The notes under the pieces: generated by a model
The model's database searches: none
The model's input: only the letters and a program-made list of their open reading frames with translations
What the model was told of the DNA's origin: nothing
Position numbers and translations under genes: made by a program
DNA from: Rhodanobacteraceae bacterium
GTDB taxonomy: Bacteria > Pseudomonadota > Gammaproteobacteria > Xanthomonadales > Rhodanobacteraceae
Direction: 5' to 3'
DNA: 41,773 nucleotides
Assembly (NCBI GenBank): GCA_009996615.1
Contig: JAACZU010000024.1
Coordinates: 1 to 41,773 of the forward strand
Shown here: positions 1 through 8,406 of the stretch, in pieces
Position numbering within the stretch: the stretch's first letter is position 1
How the letters are laid out: every line of letters begins with the position of its first letter

Positions 1-122
1 CGGCGCTCGTCCGACCGACGTGATCGGCCTTCATCCATCTGCCAAAGATTCACAGCCTCTGAGGCGGAGGCGAGCAGGCAAGCGGCTATCATGCGCGGGA
101 TTTTCCGTATCCGGCGTCCTGC

Positions 123-1856
123 ATGACCCTACGCATCGCCCTCGCCCAGTTCGATTTCCCGGTCGGCGCCGTCGCGCGCAACGAGGCGCGCATCGCCGAG
201 TTGATCGCGCAGGCGCGCGACGTGCACCGCGCCGACCTGGTGCTGTTCCCGGAGCTGACGCTGAGTGGCTATCCGCCCGAGGACCTGCTGCTGCGGCCCA
301 GCTTCCTGGCCGAATGCGCACAGGCGCTGCAGCGCCTCGCCGCGCAGACGCAGGGCATCACCGCCGTGGTCGGCTGGCCCGAAGCGGCCGGCGCCATCGT
401 CTACAACGCGGCCAGCGTGCTGCGCGACGGGCGGGTGGTGGCGACCTGCCGCAAGCGCGAGTTGCCGAACTATGCGGTGTTCGACGAGCGGCGTTATTTC
501 GAGGTCGATCCGGACGCCGGCGCCTGCGTGGTCGAGGTCGCCGGCGTGCAGGTCGGGCTGGTGATCTGCGAGGACCTGTGGTTCGCCGAGCCGGCCGCCG
601 CGACCGCGCGCGCCGGCGCGCAGCTGCTGCTGGTGCCCAACGCCTCGCCGTTCGAGCGCGACAAGCACGCGCAGCGCGATGCGCTGCTGGCGGCGCGCGT
701 GGCCGAGACCGGGCTGGCGGTGGCCTACCTGAACCTGGTCGGCGGCCAGGACGCGCTGGTGTTCGACGGCGCCTCGGTGCTGGCCGACGGCGACGGCCAT
801 GTGCACCCGGCCGCGCGCGCGTGCGAGGAGCACTGGCTGGTCGCCGATTTCGATGCGGCCACGCGCCGGTTCACGCCGCTGCTGTGGCCGGCCGAGGAGG
901 ACGAGGGCCGCGACGCGCTCGCCTGGCGCGCGATCGTGCGCGGCACGCGCGACTACTGCGTGAAGAACGGCTTCCGCCAGGCCTGGATCGGCCTGTCCGG
1001 CGGCATCGACTCGGCCGTCGTGCTGGCGCTCGCGGTCGATGCGCTCGGCGCCGACAACGTGACCGGCGTGCGCCTGCCGTCGCGCTACACGACCGACCTC
1101 AGCAACGACCTCGCCGAGGAGCAGGCGCGCGCGCTCGGCGTGCGCCTGCTGACGGTGCCGATCGAGGCGCCGTTCGCCGGCTTCATGGATGCCCTCGCGC
1201 CGGCGTTCGCCGGCCGTGCGGCCGACGTGACCGAGGAAAACCTGCAATCGCGCTGCCGCGGCACGCTCATGATGGCGCTGGCGAACAAGTTCGGCGGCCT
1301 GGTGCTGACCACCGGCAACAAGAGCGAGTACGCGGTCGGCTACGCGACGATCTACGGCGACATGTGCGGCGGCTACGCGCCGATCAAGGACCTGTACAAG
1401 ACCGAGGTCTATGCGCTCGCGAAGTGGCGGAACGGCCGGGATTCGGACTGCGCAGGCGGACGCCGGAGCGAACATTCGCGCAGCGAATGGCCCGAAGGGC
1501 GAGCCGCAGGAGGCGGCGAGTCATTGGGGATTGGGGATTCGGAAAGGCGTCCCTTGCCGATCCCGAACGCGGTCATCGAGCGCGCGCCGTCGGCGGAACT
1601 GCGCGAGAACCAGACCGACCAGGATTCGCTGCCGCCGTACGAGGTGCTCGACGCGATCCTGCTGCGCTACGTCGACCAGGAGCAGTCGCGCGAGGACATC
1701 GTCGGCGCCGGCTTCGACGCCGCCACGGTCGACCGCGTGCTGCAGCTGGTGCGCGTCAACGAGTGGAAGCGCCACCAGGCCGCGCCGGGGCCGAAGGTCT
1801 CGCGTCGCGCGTTCGGGCGCGAGCGGCGCTATCCGATCACCTCGGGCTGGCGCTGA
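123..1856 (+). CDS. nadE: Glutamine-dependent NAD+ synthetase, with an in-frame repeat insertion
   Basis: Makes NAD+ from deamido-NAD+, ATP and glutamine in the cytoplasm. The N-terminal nitrilase-type glutaminase domain (about residues 1-260) opens MTLRIALAQFDFP and has the Glu in LVLFPELTLSGYPPED, the Lys of CRKRELPNYAVF and the Cys of VGLVICEDLWF. The C-terminal synthetase domain has the ATP-binding P-loop LSGGIDSAVVLAL and then LTTGNKSEYAVGY and RENQTDQDSLPPYEVLDA. The ATG is chosen because family members begin at this point; no strong ribosome binding site precedes it. Between AKWR (residue 436) and LPIP (478) about 41 residues are added that do not look like the family; they are encoded by repeat DNA (see the repeat entry). 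The gene ends at a large hairpin shared with bamD. The 122 bases before it hold no gene I can support. Confidence 0.93.
   Translation: MTLRIALAQFDFPVGAVARNEARIAELIAQARDVHRADLVLFPELTLSGYPPEDLLLRPSFLAECAQALQRLAAQTQGITAVVGWPEAAGAIVYNAASVLRDGRVVATCRKRELPNYAVFDERRYFEVDPDAGACVVEVAGVQVGLVICEDLWFAEPAAATARAGAQLLLVPNASPFERDKHAQRDALLAARVAETGLAVAYLNLVGGQDALVFDGASVLADGDGHVHPAARACEEHWLVADFDAATRRFTPLLWPAEEDEGRDALAWRAIVRGTRDYCVKNGFRQAWIGLSGGIDSAVVLALAVDALGADNVTGVRLPSRYTTDLSNDLAEEQARALGVRLLTVPIEAPFAGFMDALAPAFAGRAADVTEENLQSRCRGTLMMALANKFGGLVLTTGNKSEYAVGYATIYGDMCGGYAPIKDLYKTEVYALAKWRNGRDSDCAGGRRSEHSRSEWPEGRAAGGGESLGIGDSERRPLPIPNAVIERAPSAELRENQTDQDSLPPYEVLDAILLRYVDQEQSREDIVGAGFDAATVDRVLQLVRVNEWKRHQAAPGPKVSRRAFGRERRYPITSGWR
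1431..1553. repeat. Dispersed repeat inserted in frame in nadE
   Basis: About 123 bases encode roughly 41 extra residues (437-477) in a conserved part of the synthetase domain. The segment contains a small GCCCGAAGGGC hairpin and the G-rich run ATTGGGGATTGGGGATTC, the same motif type as the arms of the groES-groEL repeat. The reading frame stays open and the NadE sequence resumes at once on both sides. The exact edges are uncertain by a few codons. Confidence 0.7.
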
Positions 1857-1858
1857 AT

Positions 1859-1925
1859 CGGTCGCGCACAGGGTGCGCTCCTGCAAAATCGCGCTCGATG
1901 CAGGAGCGCACCTTGTGCGCGACCG
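1859..1925. terminator. Long hairpin between convergent nadE and bamD
   Basis: Arms at 1859-1885 and 1899-1925 are complementary at 26 of 27 positions, with a 13-base loop. The hairpin lies 3 bases after the nadE stop and 39 bases beyond the bamD stop, so it can end transcripts from both sides. There is no clear U-run. The arm sequence (GCAGGAGCGCACC) resembles repeats common in xanthomonad and pseudomonad genomes, so it is probably a mobile palindromic repeat used as a terminator. Confidence 0.65.
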
Positions 1926-1964
1926 GCGATCACCCTGCCGGTCGCGCGCGCAGCGCAGGCTGCC

Positions 1965-2804
1965 TCAACTGCGGTTGAGCAGCGGGATCAGCTTCCACCA
2001 GTTCGAGCGGTAGTGCGGCCAGTCGCCGCGCAGCGCCGGATGGTCGGGGTAGTTCAGCTCGAGCACGCGCTTGCTGTCGTCGGCCAGCTTGTCCTGGCCG
2101 AGCTTGCGGTAGCTGAGCATCATCACCGCCAGCGCATCGCCGGCCTGCGGCGACTGCGGGTAGGTCTCGATGATCGCCTTGGCGCGGTTGGACGCGGCCA
2201 CGAACGCGTTGCGCTTGTAGTAATACAGCGCGATGTTCAGTTCCGACTGCGCCATCATGTTGCGCAGGTGCACCATGCGCTGGCGCGCGTCGGGTGCGTA
2301 GCGGCTGTTCGGGTAGCGGCTGATCAGCGCGCCGAAATCGTCGAACGACTCGCGCTGGTTGGTCTGCTCGCGCTTGGTCATGTCCTGGCCGACGTAGCGC
2401 TCCAGGAAACCGCCCGAGCGGTTGAAGTTGATCAGGCCGCGCAGGTAGTAGGCGTAGTCGATGTGCTTGTGCGTCGGGTAGGTGCGGATAAAGCGGTTGA
2501 TTGTCGAGTACGCGTCGTCGGGCTTGTTCGCCTTGTACTGCGCGTAGGCGAGGTTGATCTGCGACTGTTCGGTGTACGGACCGAACGGGAAACGCGTGAT
2601 CAGGCGCTGGAACGTGCGCGCGGCGAGGTCGTAGTTGCCGCCTTCGACGGCGGTGACGCCCTTCTGGTAGAGCTGCTCGACCGGCAGCGTGTCGAGCTCG
2701 CTGCCCTTCTTGCCGCGGTTGAACAGGGAACAGCCGGCGAGCGCGACGACCAGCAGGAGCAGGACGGTGCGCAGGGCGAAACGGGAAGCGCGGGAGACTC
2801 GCAT
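1965..2804 (-). CDS. bamD: Outer membrane assembly lipoprotein BamD
   Basis: Essential lipoprotein of the BAM complex that inserts beta-barrel proteins into the outer membrane. The signal peptide ends in the lipobox LAGC, so Cys25 would be acylated. The mature part is a run of TPR units (EQLYQKGVTAVEGGNYDLA, SQINLAYAQYKANKPDDA, YAYYLRGLINFN) followed by the family block RQRMVHLRNMMAQSELNIA and YKRNAFVAASNRAKAIIE. The 279-residue length is normal for the family. It is transcribed away from rluD, an arrangement seen in many gammaproteobacteria. The 155-base divergent gap should carry both promoters; I could not assign convincing -35/-10 boxes there. Confidence 0.95.
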   Translation of the reverse strand: MRVSRASRFALRTVLLLLVVALAGCSLFNRGKKGSELDTLPVEQLYQKGVTAVEGGNYDLAARTFQRLITRFPFGPYTEQSQINLAYAQYKANKPDDAYSTINRFIRTYPTHKHIDYAYYLRGLINFNRSGGFLERYVGQDMTKREQTNQRESFDDFGALISRYPNSRYAPDARQRMVHLRNMMAQSELNIALYYYKRNAFVAASNRAKAIIETYPQSPQAGDALAVMMLSYRKLGQDKLADDSKRVLELNYPDHPALRGDWPHYRSNWWKLIPLLNRS

Positions 2805-2959
2805 GCGGATGGCAGGCTCTGCGATGATGGACGGATGGACCGCCCGGACGGTCGAGCCGGCCCGGACAGGCTGCGGCGCACAGGCGCCGACTACGAATTG
2901 ACGATGATAACCCGAAACGTTCCCCGCGCCGGTAACGGCGGCGGACGCAGGATTTGAGC

Positions 2960-3925
2960 ATGACCCAGACCCAATCCCGCCTGAATGCGACCGTGCCGCG
3001 CGAACTCGCCGGGCGCCGCTTCGACCAGGTGCTGGCGGAGTTGTTCCCCGATTTTTCGCGTTCGCGCCTGTCGGCGTGGATCAAGTCCGGCGCGGCGCGC
3101 CTGGACGATGCCAGCGTCGCGCCGCGGCAGATCGTGCATGGCGGCGAGGCAGTCACCCTCGAGGTGCAGATGGAGCGCGAGATCGGCGCCCAGCCCGAGG
3201 ACATCGCGCTCGACATCCGCTACGAGGACGCCGACGTCATCGTGGTCAACAAGCCGCCGGGCCTGGTCGTGCACCCGGGCGCCGGCAACCCGGCCGGCAC
3301 GCTGCAGAACGCGTTGCTGCACCACGATCCCAAGCTCGCCGAGATCCCGCGCGGCGGCATCGTGCACCGGCTCGACAAGGACACCTCCGGCCTGATGGTG
3401 GTCGCGCGCACGCTGCGCGCGCACACCTCGCTGGTCGAGCAATTGTCCGCGCGCGACGTGCACCGCCAGTACGCGGCGATCGTGTATGGCTCGATGGTCG
3501 CCGGCGGCAAGGTCGACGCGCCGATCGGCCGCCACCCGCGCGACCGCCTCAAGCAGGCCGTGCGCGACGACGGCCGCGACGCGGTCACGCACTACCGCGT
3601 GCGCGAGCGCTTCCGCGCGATGACGCTGGTCGAATGTCGCCTCGAGACCGGCCGGACGCACCAGATCCGCGTGCACATGGCGCACACGCGCCATCCGCTG
3701 GTCGGCGACCCGCAGTACGGCGGCCTGCTCAAGCTCCCCAAGGGCGCCACGCCGGAACTGGCCGAGGCGCTGCGCGGCTTCCGCCGCCAGGCGCTGCATG
3801 CCGAGCGGCTCGAGTTCGCGCATCCGAAGAGCGGCAAGACGATCGCGGTCGAGGCGGAGCTGCCGGCCGACATGCAGGCGCTGCTGGCGGCGCTGCGCGA
3901 GGACACGCGCCAGCACGCGGGCTGA
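2960..3925 (+). CDS. rluD: 23S rRNA pseudouridine synthase RluD
   Basis: Converts U1911, U1915 and U1917 of helix 69 of 23S rRNA (E. coli numbering) to pseudouridine. An N-terminal S4 RNA-binding domain (about residues 10-75, [20 protein letters not shown]) precedes the RluA-type catalytic domain with the motif [16 protein letters not shown], whose Asp is the catalytic residue, and the family block [19 protein letters not shown] chose the ATG at 2960 over the in-frame TTG two codons upstream because AGGA at 2948-2951 is well spaced from it. It ends 4 bases before the pgeF start, so the two are co-transcribed, as in many proteobacteria. Confidence 0.94.
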   Translation: MTQTQSRLNATVPRELAGRRFDQVLAELFPDFSRSRLSAWIKSGAARLDDASVAPRQIVHGGEAVTLEVQMEREIGAQPEDIALDIRYEDADVIVVNKPPGLVVHPGAGNPAGTLQNALLHHDPKLAEIPRGGIVHRLDKDTSGLMVVARTLRAHTSLVEQLSARDVHRQYAAIVYGSMVAGGKVDAPIGRHPRDRLKQAVRDDGRDAVTHYRVRERFRAMTLVECRLETGRTHQIRVHMAHTRHPLVGDPQYGGLLKLPKGATPELAEALRGFRRQALHAERLEFAHPKSGKTIAVEAELPADMQALLAALREDTRQHAG

Positions 3926-3929
3926 GCGC

Positions 3930-4679
3930 ATGACGGCAAGCGACATCCTCCGCCCCGACTGGCCCGCGCCGGCCGCGATCCGCGCGCTGACGACCACGCG
4001 CGCGCTGCCGGGCGTCTCGCAGCCGCCGTTCGACCGCTTCAACCTCGGCGCGCGCTGTGGCGACGATCCGGCCGCGGTCGCGCACAACCGCGCGCAGCTG
4101 GCCGCGCTGTGCGGCCTGCCGGCGCCGCCGCGCTGGCTGCAGCAGGTGCACGGCGTCGGCGTGCTGCGCGATCCCGGCTTCGACGAGCCGCAGGCCGACG
4201 CGGCCGTGACCGACCAGCCCGGCCACGTGCTCGCGATCCTCAGCGCCGACTGCCTGCCGGTCGTGTTCGCGGCGCGCGACGGTCGTGAGGTGGCGGTCGC
4301 GCACGCCGGCTGGCGCGGCCTCGCCGCCGGCGTGCTCGAGGCGACGATCGCGGCGATGCGCACACCGGCCGACGCGCTGCTCATCTGGCTCGGTCCCGCG
4401 GCCGGGCCGAGCCGCTATGAAGTCGGCGACGAGGTGCGTGCGGCCTTCGTCGAGCGCGACGCGCGTGCGGCCACCGCGTTCCGCGCGACGCGGCCTGGCC
4501 ACTGGCATGCCGACCTGTACGCGCTGGCGCGGCAGCGCCTGGCCGCACGCGGTGTGCCGGCCGAGCGCGTGTCCGGCGGCACCTGCTGCACGATCGGCGA
4601 CGCCGCGCGCTTCTATTCGCACCGCCGCGACGGCCGCAGCGGCCGCATGGCGACGCTGGCGTGGATACGGGAAACGTGA
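3930..4679 (+). CDS. pgeF: Peptidoglycan editing factor PgeF / YfiH-type multicopper-like oxidase
   Basis: Family members (formerly called polyphenol oxidase or laccase) remove wrongly incorporated L-Ser muropeptides in E. coli, and some act on purine nucleosides. Diagnostic blocks are visible: FNLGARCGDDPAAVAHNR, WLQQVHGVGV, LSADCLPVVFA, VAVAHAGWRGLAAGVLEA and the C-terminal SGGTCCTIGD followed by FYSHRRDG. The His and Cys residues in QVHG, SADC and AHAGWRG are the predicted metal ligands. The 249-residue length fits. It sits directly after rluD with 4 bases between and is probably translated from the same message. Confidence 0.92.
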   Translation: MTASDILRPDWPAPAAIRALTTTRALPGVSQPPFDRFNLGARCGDDPAAVAHNRAQLAALCGLPAPPRWLQQVHGVGVLRDPGFDEPQADAAVTDQPGHVLAILSADCLPVVFAARDGREVAVAHAGWRGLAAGVLEATIAAMRTPADALLIWLGPAAGPSRYEVGDEVRAAFVERDARAATAFRATRPGHWHADLYALARQRLAARGVPAERVSGGTCCTIGDAARFYSHRRDGRSGRMATLAWIRET

Positions 4680-4696
4680 GACGGCAGACGTCAGCC

Positions 4697-4772
4697 GGGT
4701 AGGCTGGACGACCGCAGCTGTCGGCGCTCTGCGCGGTGGACGAGCCGGTCGCGCGCGGCGCGCCCAGCCTAC
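4697..4772. repeat. GTAGGCTGG-type palindromic repeat
   Basis: Arms GTAGGCTGG (4699-4707) and CCAGCCTAC (4764-4772) are perfectly complementary and lie between convergent pgeF and the thioredoxin gene. The left end, GTAGGCTGGACGACCGCAG, is repeated exactly at 34560-34578, so this is a dispersed family. It may also serve as a two-way terminator. Confidence 0.7.
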
Positions 4773-4808
4773 GCAACGCACATCGTCTCGCCTGTCACGT
4801 CCCACCTC

Positions 4809-5360
4809 TCACAAATGTGGCTCCAGCCACGCCTGCAGCGCGCTTTCGCTGAAATTGCCGAAGCGCCGCGCGAGCACGCGGCCGTCGCGGCCGACCAGCA
4901 CCGTGTACGGCAGCGCGCCGCGGTTGTCGCCGAAGCGGGCGGCGGCGTCGCCGCCGTGGTCGGGGTCGTCGATGAGGATCGGGTAGGCGACCGGGAAGTC
5001 GCGCAGGAACGCGGCGGTCGCCGCGGCGCTGTCACTGGCGATGCCGACCACCTGCAGGCCGCGTTCGGCATGGCGCTGCTGCGCCTGCGCCAGCAGCGGC
5101 ATTTCCTCGCGGCACGGCGCGCACCAGCTCGCCCAGAAGTTGACCAGCAGCAGCTTGCCGTCCCATTCGGCCAGCGCGCGCGGGCGGCCGTCCGTGTCGG
5201 GCAGGCTCAGCTCCGGCCGCCGTTCGCCGTCGGCGAGCGCGGCCTTGCCGGTCTCCGGCGGCAGCGCCGGGGCAGGGCGCAGCCAGTGGCCGGCGAGCAG
5301 GCCGGCGCCGGCCGCGGCGATGGCCAGCGCGAGGATCAGGAGGTGGCTGCGCTCGAACAT
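4809..5360 (-). CDS. TlpA/ResA-type membrane-anchored thiol-disulfide oxidoreductase
   Basis: A single N-terminal membrane segment (LLILALAIAAAGAGLLAG) with no clear cleavage site anchors a periplasmic thioredoxin fold. The active site WASWCAPCREEMPLL has the CxxC pair typical of TlpA/ResA reductases, and the cis-Pro loop is GALPYTVLVGRDG. It lies 10 bases downstream of dsbD in the same direction. DsbD moves electrons from cytoplasmic thioredoxin to periplasmic partners, so this protein is a good candidate for one of them, for example in cytochrome c maturation or protection of exported thiols. The exact substrate cannot be read from the sequence. Confidence 0.88.
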   Translation of the reverse strand: MFERSHLLILALAIAAAGAGLLAGHWLRPAPALPPETGKAALADGERRPELSLPDTDGRPRALAEWDGKLLLVNFWASWCAPCREEMPLLAQAQQRHAERGLQVVGIASDSAAATAAFLRDFPVAYPILIDDPDHGGDAAARFGDNRGALPYTVLVGRDGRVLARRFGNFSESALQAWLEPHL

Positions 5361-5370
5361 GCCGGCGCGC

Positions 5371-7662
5371 TCAGGGCGCCAGCGCCTGCTCGACCACCGC
5401 GTGCGTCAGCACGGTCGGCAGCACGCGCCCGCTGCCCGGCTCGCCGGGGCGGTAGACCACGTACAGCGGCACGCCGACCGCCTTGTGCGCGGTCAGGAAT
5501 TCGGTGATCTGCGGATCGACGTTGGTCCAGTCGCCCTTCATCAGCACGGTGTTCGTGCGCGCGAGCAGGTCGCGGAACGCGGCGGTGCCGAGCACGGCGC
5601 GCTCGTTGACCTTGCAGGTCACGCACCAGTCGGCGGTCATGTCGACGAACACGCCGCGGCCTTCGGCGCGCAGGCTGGCCAGGCGCTCGGCCGAGTACGC
5701 CACGCTGTCCTGTGCCTCGGCCGCCTGCACCGGCGCCTGCAGGCGCGCGACCTGCGCCAGCGGCGCCAGTGCGGCCAGCAGCACCAGCGCCGCCAGCACG
5801 CGGCCGGCCACGCCGCGGTAGCGGCTGCGCTCCCACGCCCACAGGCCGAGCGCGAGCACGACCGCGCCGAGCAGCACCCAGCCGATCGCATCGATGCCGC
5901 GCTGGTTGCCGAGCACCCACGCCAGCCACACCGCGGTCAGGTACATCGGGAACGCGAGCAGTTGCTTGAGCGTCTCCATCCACGCGCCGGGCCTGGGCAG
6001 GCGCGCGGCCAGCGCCGGCACGAAGCCGACCACGAGGAATGGCAGCGCGAGGCCGAGGCCGAGCGCGAGGAACACGGCCAGCGCGACCAGCGACGAGGAG
6101 GCGAACGCGAATGCGAGTGCCGAGCCCATGAACGGCGCCGTGCACGGGCTGGCGACGACGACCGCGAGCACGCCGGTGAAGAAGTCGCCGGCCGGGCCGC
6201 TGCGGCTGCTGAGGTTCTGGCCGACCCCGGCCAGGCCCGCGCCGAGGTTGAACACGCCCGACAGCGACAGGCCGATCGCGAACAGCACGTAGACCAGCAG
6301 CGCGACGAACAGCGGCTGCTGCAGCTGGAAGCCCCAGCCGAGCGCGTGGCCGGCGGCGCGCAGGCCGACCACGGCGAGGCCGATCGCGGCGAACGCGGCG
6401 AGCACGCCGGCGGTGTAGTAGAGCGCATGCCGGCGCGCCTTGGCGTGGCTTTCGCCGCTCTGCGCCAGGCCCAGCACCTTCAGCGACAGCACCGGCAGCA
6501 CGCACGGCATCAGGTTCAGCACCAGGCCGCCGGCCAGCGCCAGCAACAGCGCGCCGAGGATGCCGGCCAGGCCCGGCGCCGGCGGCGTGCTGCGCAGCGC
6601 GTTGTCGTCGGCGGTGGACTGGGCCTCGTGAGCCGCCGGCGGCGGCACGAACGCGGCGTTGGCCGCGGCGAGCTGCTGCGCGCTGGCCGGCGGCAGCGTG
6701 AGGCGGACCTCGCGCATCATCACCGGATAGCAGATGCCATTGTCCTGGCAGCCCTGGTATTCGGCACGCAGCGTCACGTCCTGCGCCTCGCCGTGCTCGC
6801 GCGCGAGCGCGATCGGCAGCTCGACCTGGTCGAAGTAGACCTTGACCGTGCCGAAGTGCTCGTCGGCGTGATCGACGCCGGCCGGCCACTGCGGCGCGCC
6901 GAGCCTGACGCCGGCGCCGTCGGCGAGCGTGACCGTGCTCTTGTCGCGGTAAAGGTAGTAGCCCTTGGGCATCGTCCAGCGCGCGAGGACCGAGGTCGGG
7001 CCGGCCGCGATCGCCTCGAACGTGAAGGCCTGCTCGGGCGGCAGCGGCCCGGCGCTTGTGGCGCCGAGCGGGGCGTTGCCACCAAGGGAAAGCAGGCCGG
7101 GCGCGGCGGCGCCGAGCGGCGCGGCGCCGCTCTTCAAGCCCTCCCCTTCAAGGGGAGACGCACTCTTCAAGCCCTCCCCTTCAAGGGGAGGGTTGGGTGG
7201 GGATGGTGTTTGCGCGGCGTCCGGCAGCGCCAGCGTCAGCGTGGTCGGATGCGGCGGGTAGCAGATCTTCGGATCGGTCTCGTGGCAGCCCTGCGCGGTG
7301 ACCGTCAGCGCGAGCGTGCGCGCGCCGGCCTCGGCCAGCGTGTAGGGCAGCGTCGCGTCGATCGCGTGGTGGTAGACCTCGACGTCGCCGAGGAACTCGT
7401 CGTGCTTCTTCTCGCCGTCCGGCAGCGCCAGCTCGCCGAGCGTCGCGTTCGCGCTCTTCGCCTTGATGCGGCCGCGGTACAGGTAGTAGTCCGGCGCGAT
7501 CTCCCAGTGCAGCGCGACCTGCCCGGGCGTGTCGACGCGCGCGCTGAGCTTGAACGCCTGCTCGACCGGCAACAGCGCGTCCTCGGGCGACTGCGCGCGG
7601 GCGCCGGAGGCGGCGAGGGCGATCAGAAGCGTGGCGGCAAGGCCGGCAAACAGCGTGCGCAT
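5371..7662 (-). CDS. dsbD: Thiol:disulfide interchange protein DsbD with two N-terminal nDsbD domains
   Basis: Inner-membrane electron conduit that keeps periplasmic thiol enzymes reduced. A signal peptide (residues 1-23) is followed by two nDsbD-like domains, about 30-150 and 200-335. Each opens with a PxEQAF motif and DYYLYRG or GYYLYRD, and each keeps a Cys pair (GCHETDPKICYPP and GCQDNGICYP). E. coli DsbD has one such domain. The transmembrane part has the redox Cys residues in MPCVLPVLSLKVL and SPCTAPFMGSA. The C-terminal thioredoxin domain has DMTADWCVTCKVNE. The 763-residue protein is longer than usual because of the domain duplication and a repeat-coded linker. It follows cutA by 66 bases, a pairing common in this order of bacteria. 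Confidence 0.94.
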   Translation of the reverse strand: MRTLFAGLAATLLIALAASGARAQSPEDALLPVEQAFKLSARVDTPGQVALHWEIAPDYYLYRGRIKAKSANATLGELALPDGEKKHDEFLGDVEVYHHAIDATLPYTLAEAGARTLALTVTAQGCHETDPKICYPPHPTTLTLALPDAAQTPSPPNPPLEGEGLKSASPLEGEGLKSGAAPLGAAAPGLLSLGGNAPLGATSAGPLPPEQAFTFEAIAAGPTSVLARWTMPKGYYLYRDKSTVTLADGAGVRLGAPQWPAGVDHADEHFGTVKVYFDQVELPIALAREHGEAQDVTLRAEYQGCQDNGICYPVMMREVRLTLPPASAQQLAAANAAFVPPPAAHEAQSTADDNALRSTPPAPGLAGILGALLLALAGGLVLNLMPCVLPVLSLKVLGLAQSGESHAKARRHALYYTAGVLAAFAAIGLAVVGLRAAGHALGWGFQLQQPLFVALLVYVLFAIGLSLSGVFNLGAGLAGVGQNLSSRSGPAGDFFTGVLAVVVASPCTAPFMGSALAFAFASSSLVALAVFLALGLGLALPFLVVGFVPALAARLPRPGAWMETLKQLLAFPMYLTAVWLAWVLGNQRGIDAIGWVLLGAVVLALGLWAWERSRYRGVAGRVLAALVLLAALAPLAQVARLQAPVQAAEAQDSVAYSAERLASLRAEGRGVFVDMTADWCVTCKVNERAVLGTAAFRDLLARTNTVLMKGDWTNVDPQITEFLTAHKAVGVPLYVVYRPGEPGSGRVLPTVLTHAVVEQALAP
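7130..7210. repeat. CTCCCCTTCAAGGGGAG repeat, tandem and in frame inside dsbD
   Basis: A 28-base unit at 7130-7157 recurs exactly at 7163-7190 with a 33-base period (11 codons), followed by GGTTGGGTGGGGATGG. Each unit contains the self-complementary core CTCCCCTTCAAGGGGAG. Translated on the minus strand it gives two PLEGEGLKS units at about residues 160-178, in the linker between the two nDsbD domains. A copy of the same family lies at 34674-34718. Confidence 0.85.
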
Positions 7663-7728
7663 CGTGGGGATGACCTCGGAAAACCTTGGGGCGGCGCTTG
7701 GACCGCCGCGCCGGCAGGACGTTCACCG

Positions 7729-8043
7729 CTACATCGTGGCGGCTTCCAACCACTCAAGATAGCGCGCCAGGCCGTCGACTGCATCGAAGGCGAGCAATTC
7801 GGGCGTGTCGTACGGATGCAGCGCCGGCAGGCGTGCCTTCAGCGCGTCGAGGCGCGCGCGCGAGGTCTTGATCAGCAGCAGCACCTCGGCGTCGGTGTGC
7901 ACCGCGCCCTGCCAGCGATAGGTCGAGGTCACTCCCGGCACCATCTGCACGCAGGCGGCCAGGCCCTCCTCGACCAGCGTGCGCGCGATGCGCGCGGCGG
8001 TGTCGGCGTCGGGGCAACTGCAGTGGGCGAGCAGGGCGGACAT
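7729..8043 (-). CDS. cutA: Divalent-cation tolerance protein CutA
   Basis: Small trimeric cytoplasmic protein of the CutA1 family, linked in E. coli to copper tolerance; its exact role is unsettled. The 104 residues include the family core CPDADTAARIARTLVEEGLAA, the CVQMVPGVTSTYRWQG block and the C-terminal HPYDTPELLAF. An upstream in-frame extension exists, but the ATG at 8043 matches the normal family start. It begins 5 bases after the antitoxin gene stops and lies just upstream of dsbD. It may therefore be read through from the toxin-antitoxin promoter. Confidence 0.94.
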   Translation of the reverse strand: MSALLAHCSCPDADTAARIARTLVEEGLAACVQMVPGVTSTYRWQGAVHTDAEVLLLIKTSRARLDALKARLPALHPYDTPELLAFDAVDGLARYLEWLEAATM

Positions 8044-8048
8044 GCGAA

Positions 8049-8402
8049 TCACGCCACCGCGGCGAGATCGAGACGGATTTCCACCGCGTCGAACGGCACG
8101 CGCACCGCCCCCTCCTCGGTGCGCTGCACGAGCCCCAGCGCGACGAGCGCGCCGACGTCCGCGTGCACGTTGGAGTAGTTGCGCTCGGCGGCCTTGGCCA
8201 GCGCGTAGACGCTGCAACTGCCGGCGCGGCGCAACGTGTCGAGCAACTCGATCCGGGCCGGCGTCAGCTCGGCGAACAGCGCCCGCGCCGACTCGAAGTG
8301 CAGGTGGTAATCGGCGGTGGCCCCCGATTCGGCGGCCGCCAGCTGCGCCGCCGCGGTGCCGAACACGGCGCCGCGCGGGGCCAGGTCGATGATCGCTTTC
8401 AT
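8049..8402 (-). CDS. HTH antitoxin of a TumE-type toxin-antitoxin pair
   Basis: A 117-residue protein with a winged-helix region at about 55-105 (LTPARIELLDTLRRAGSCSV, LAKAAERNYSNVHADVGALV, ALGLVQRTEEGAVRVPFDAV). This is the look of HVO_A0114-like/COG4190 regulators, which often pair with TumE (DUF6516) toxins. It lies 4 bases downstream of the toxin gene. Toxin-first order is unusual for toxin-antitoxin modules but occurs in this type. It would neutralise the toxin and probably bind the palindromes at the promoter (8687-8722). A longer upstream open frame overlaps the toxin gene but lacks a family-like sequence, so MKAIIDLAP is taken as the start. Confidence 0.78.
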   Translation of the reverse strand: MKAIIDLAPRGAVFGTAAAQLAAAESGATADYHLHFESARALFAELTPARIELLDTLRRAGSCSVYALAKAAERNYSNVHADVGALVALGLVQRTEEGAVRVPFDAVEIRLDLAAVA

Positions 8403-8406
8403 GGCG

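Noticed and set aside
7130..7210. A CRISPR array or tandem-repeat locus
   Set aside because: Only two units with no unique spacers, translated within dsbD.
5041..8178. A plus-strand open frame of over 1,000 codons antisense to dsbD and cutA
   Set aside because: Translation is Arg/Gln/His/Ala-rich without motifs, while the minus strand encodes well-conserved DsbD and CutA.
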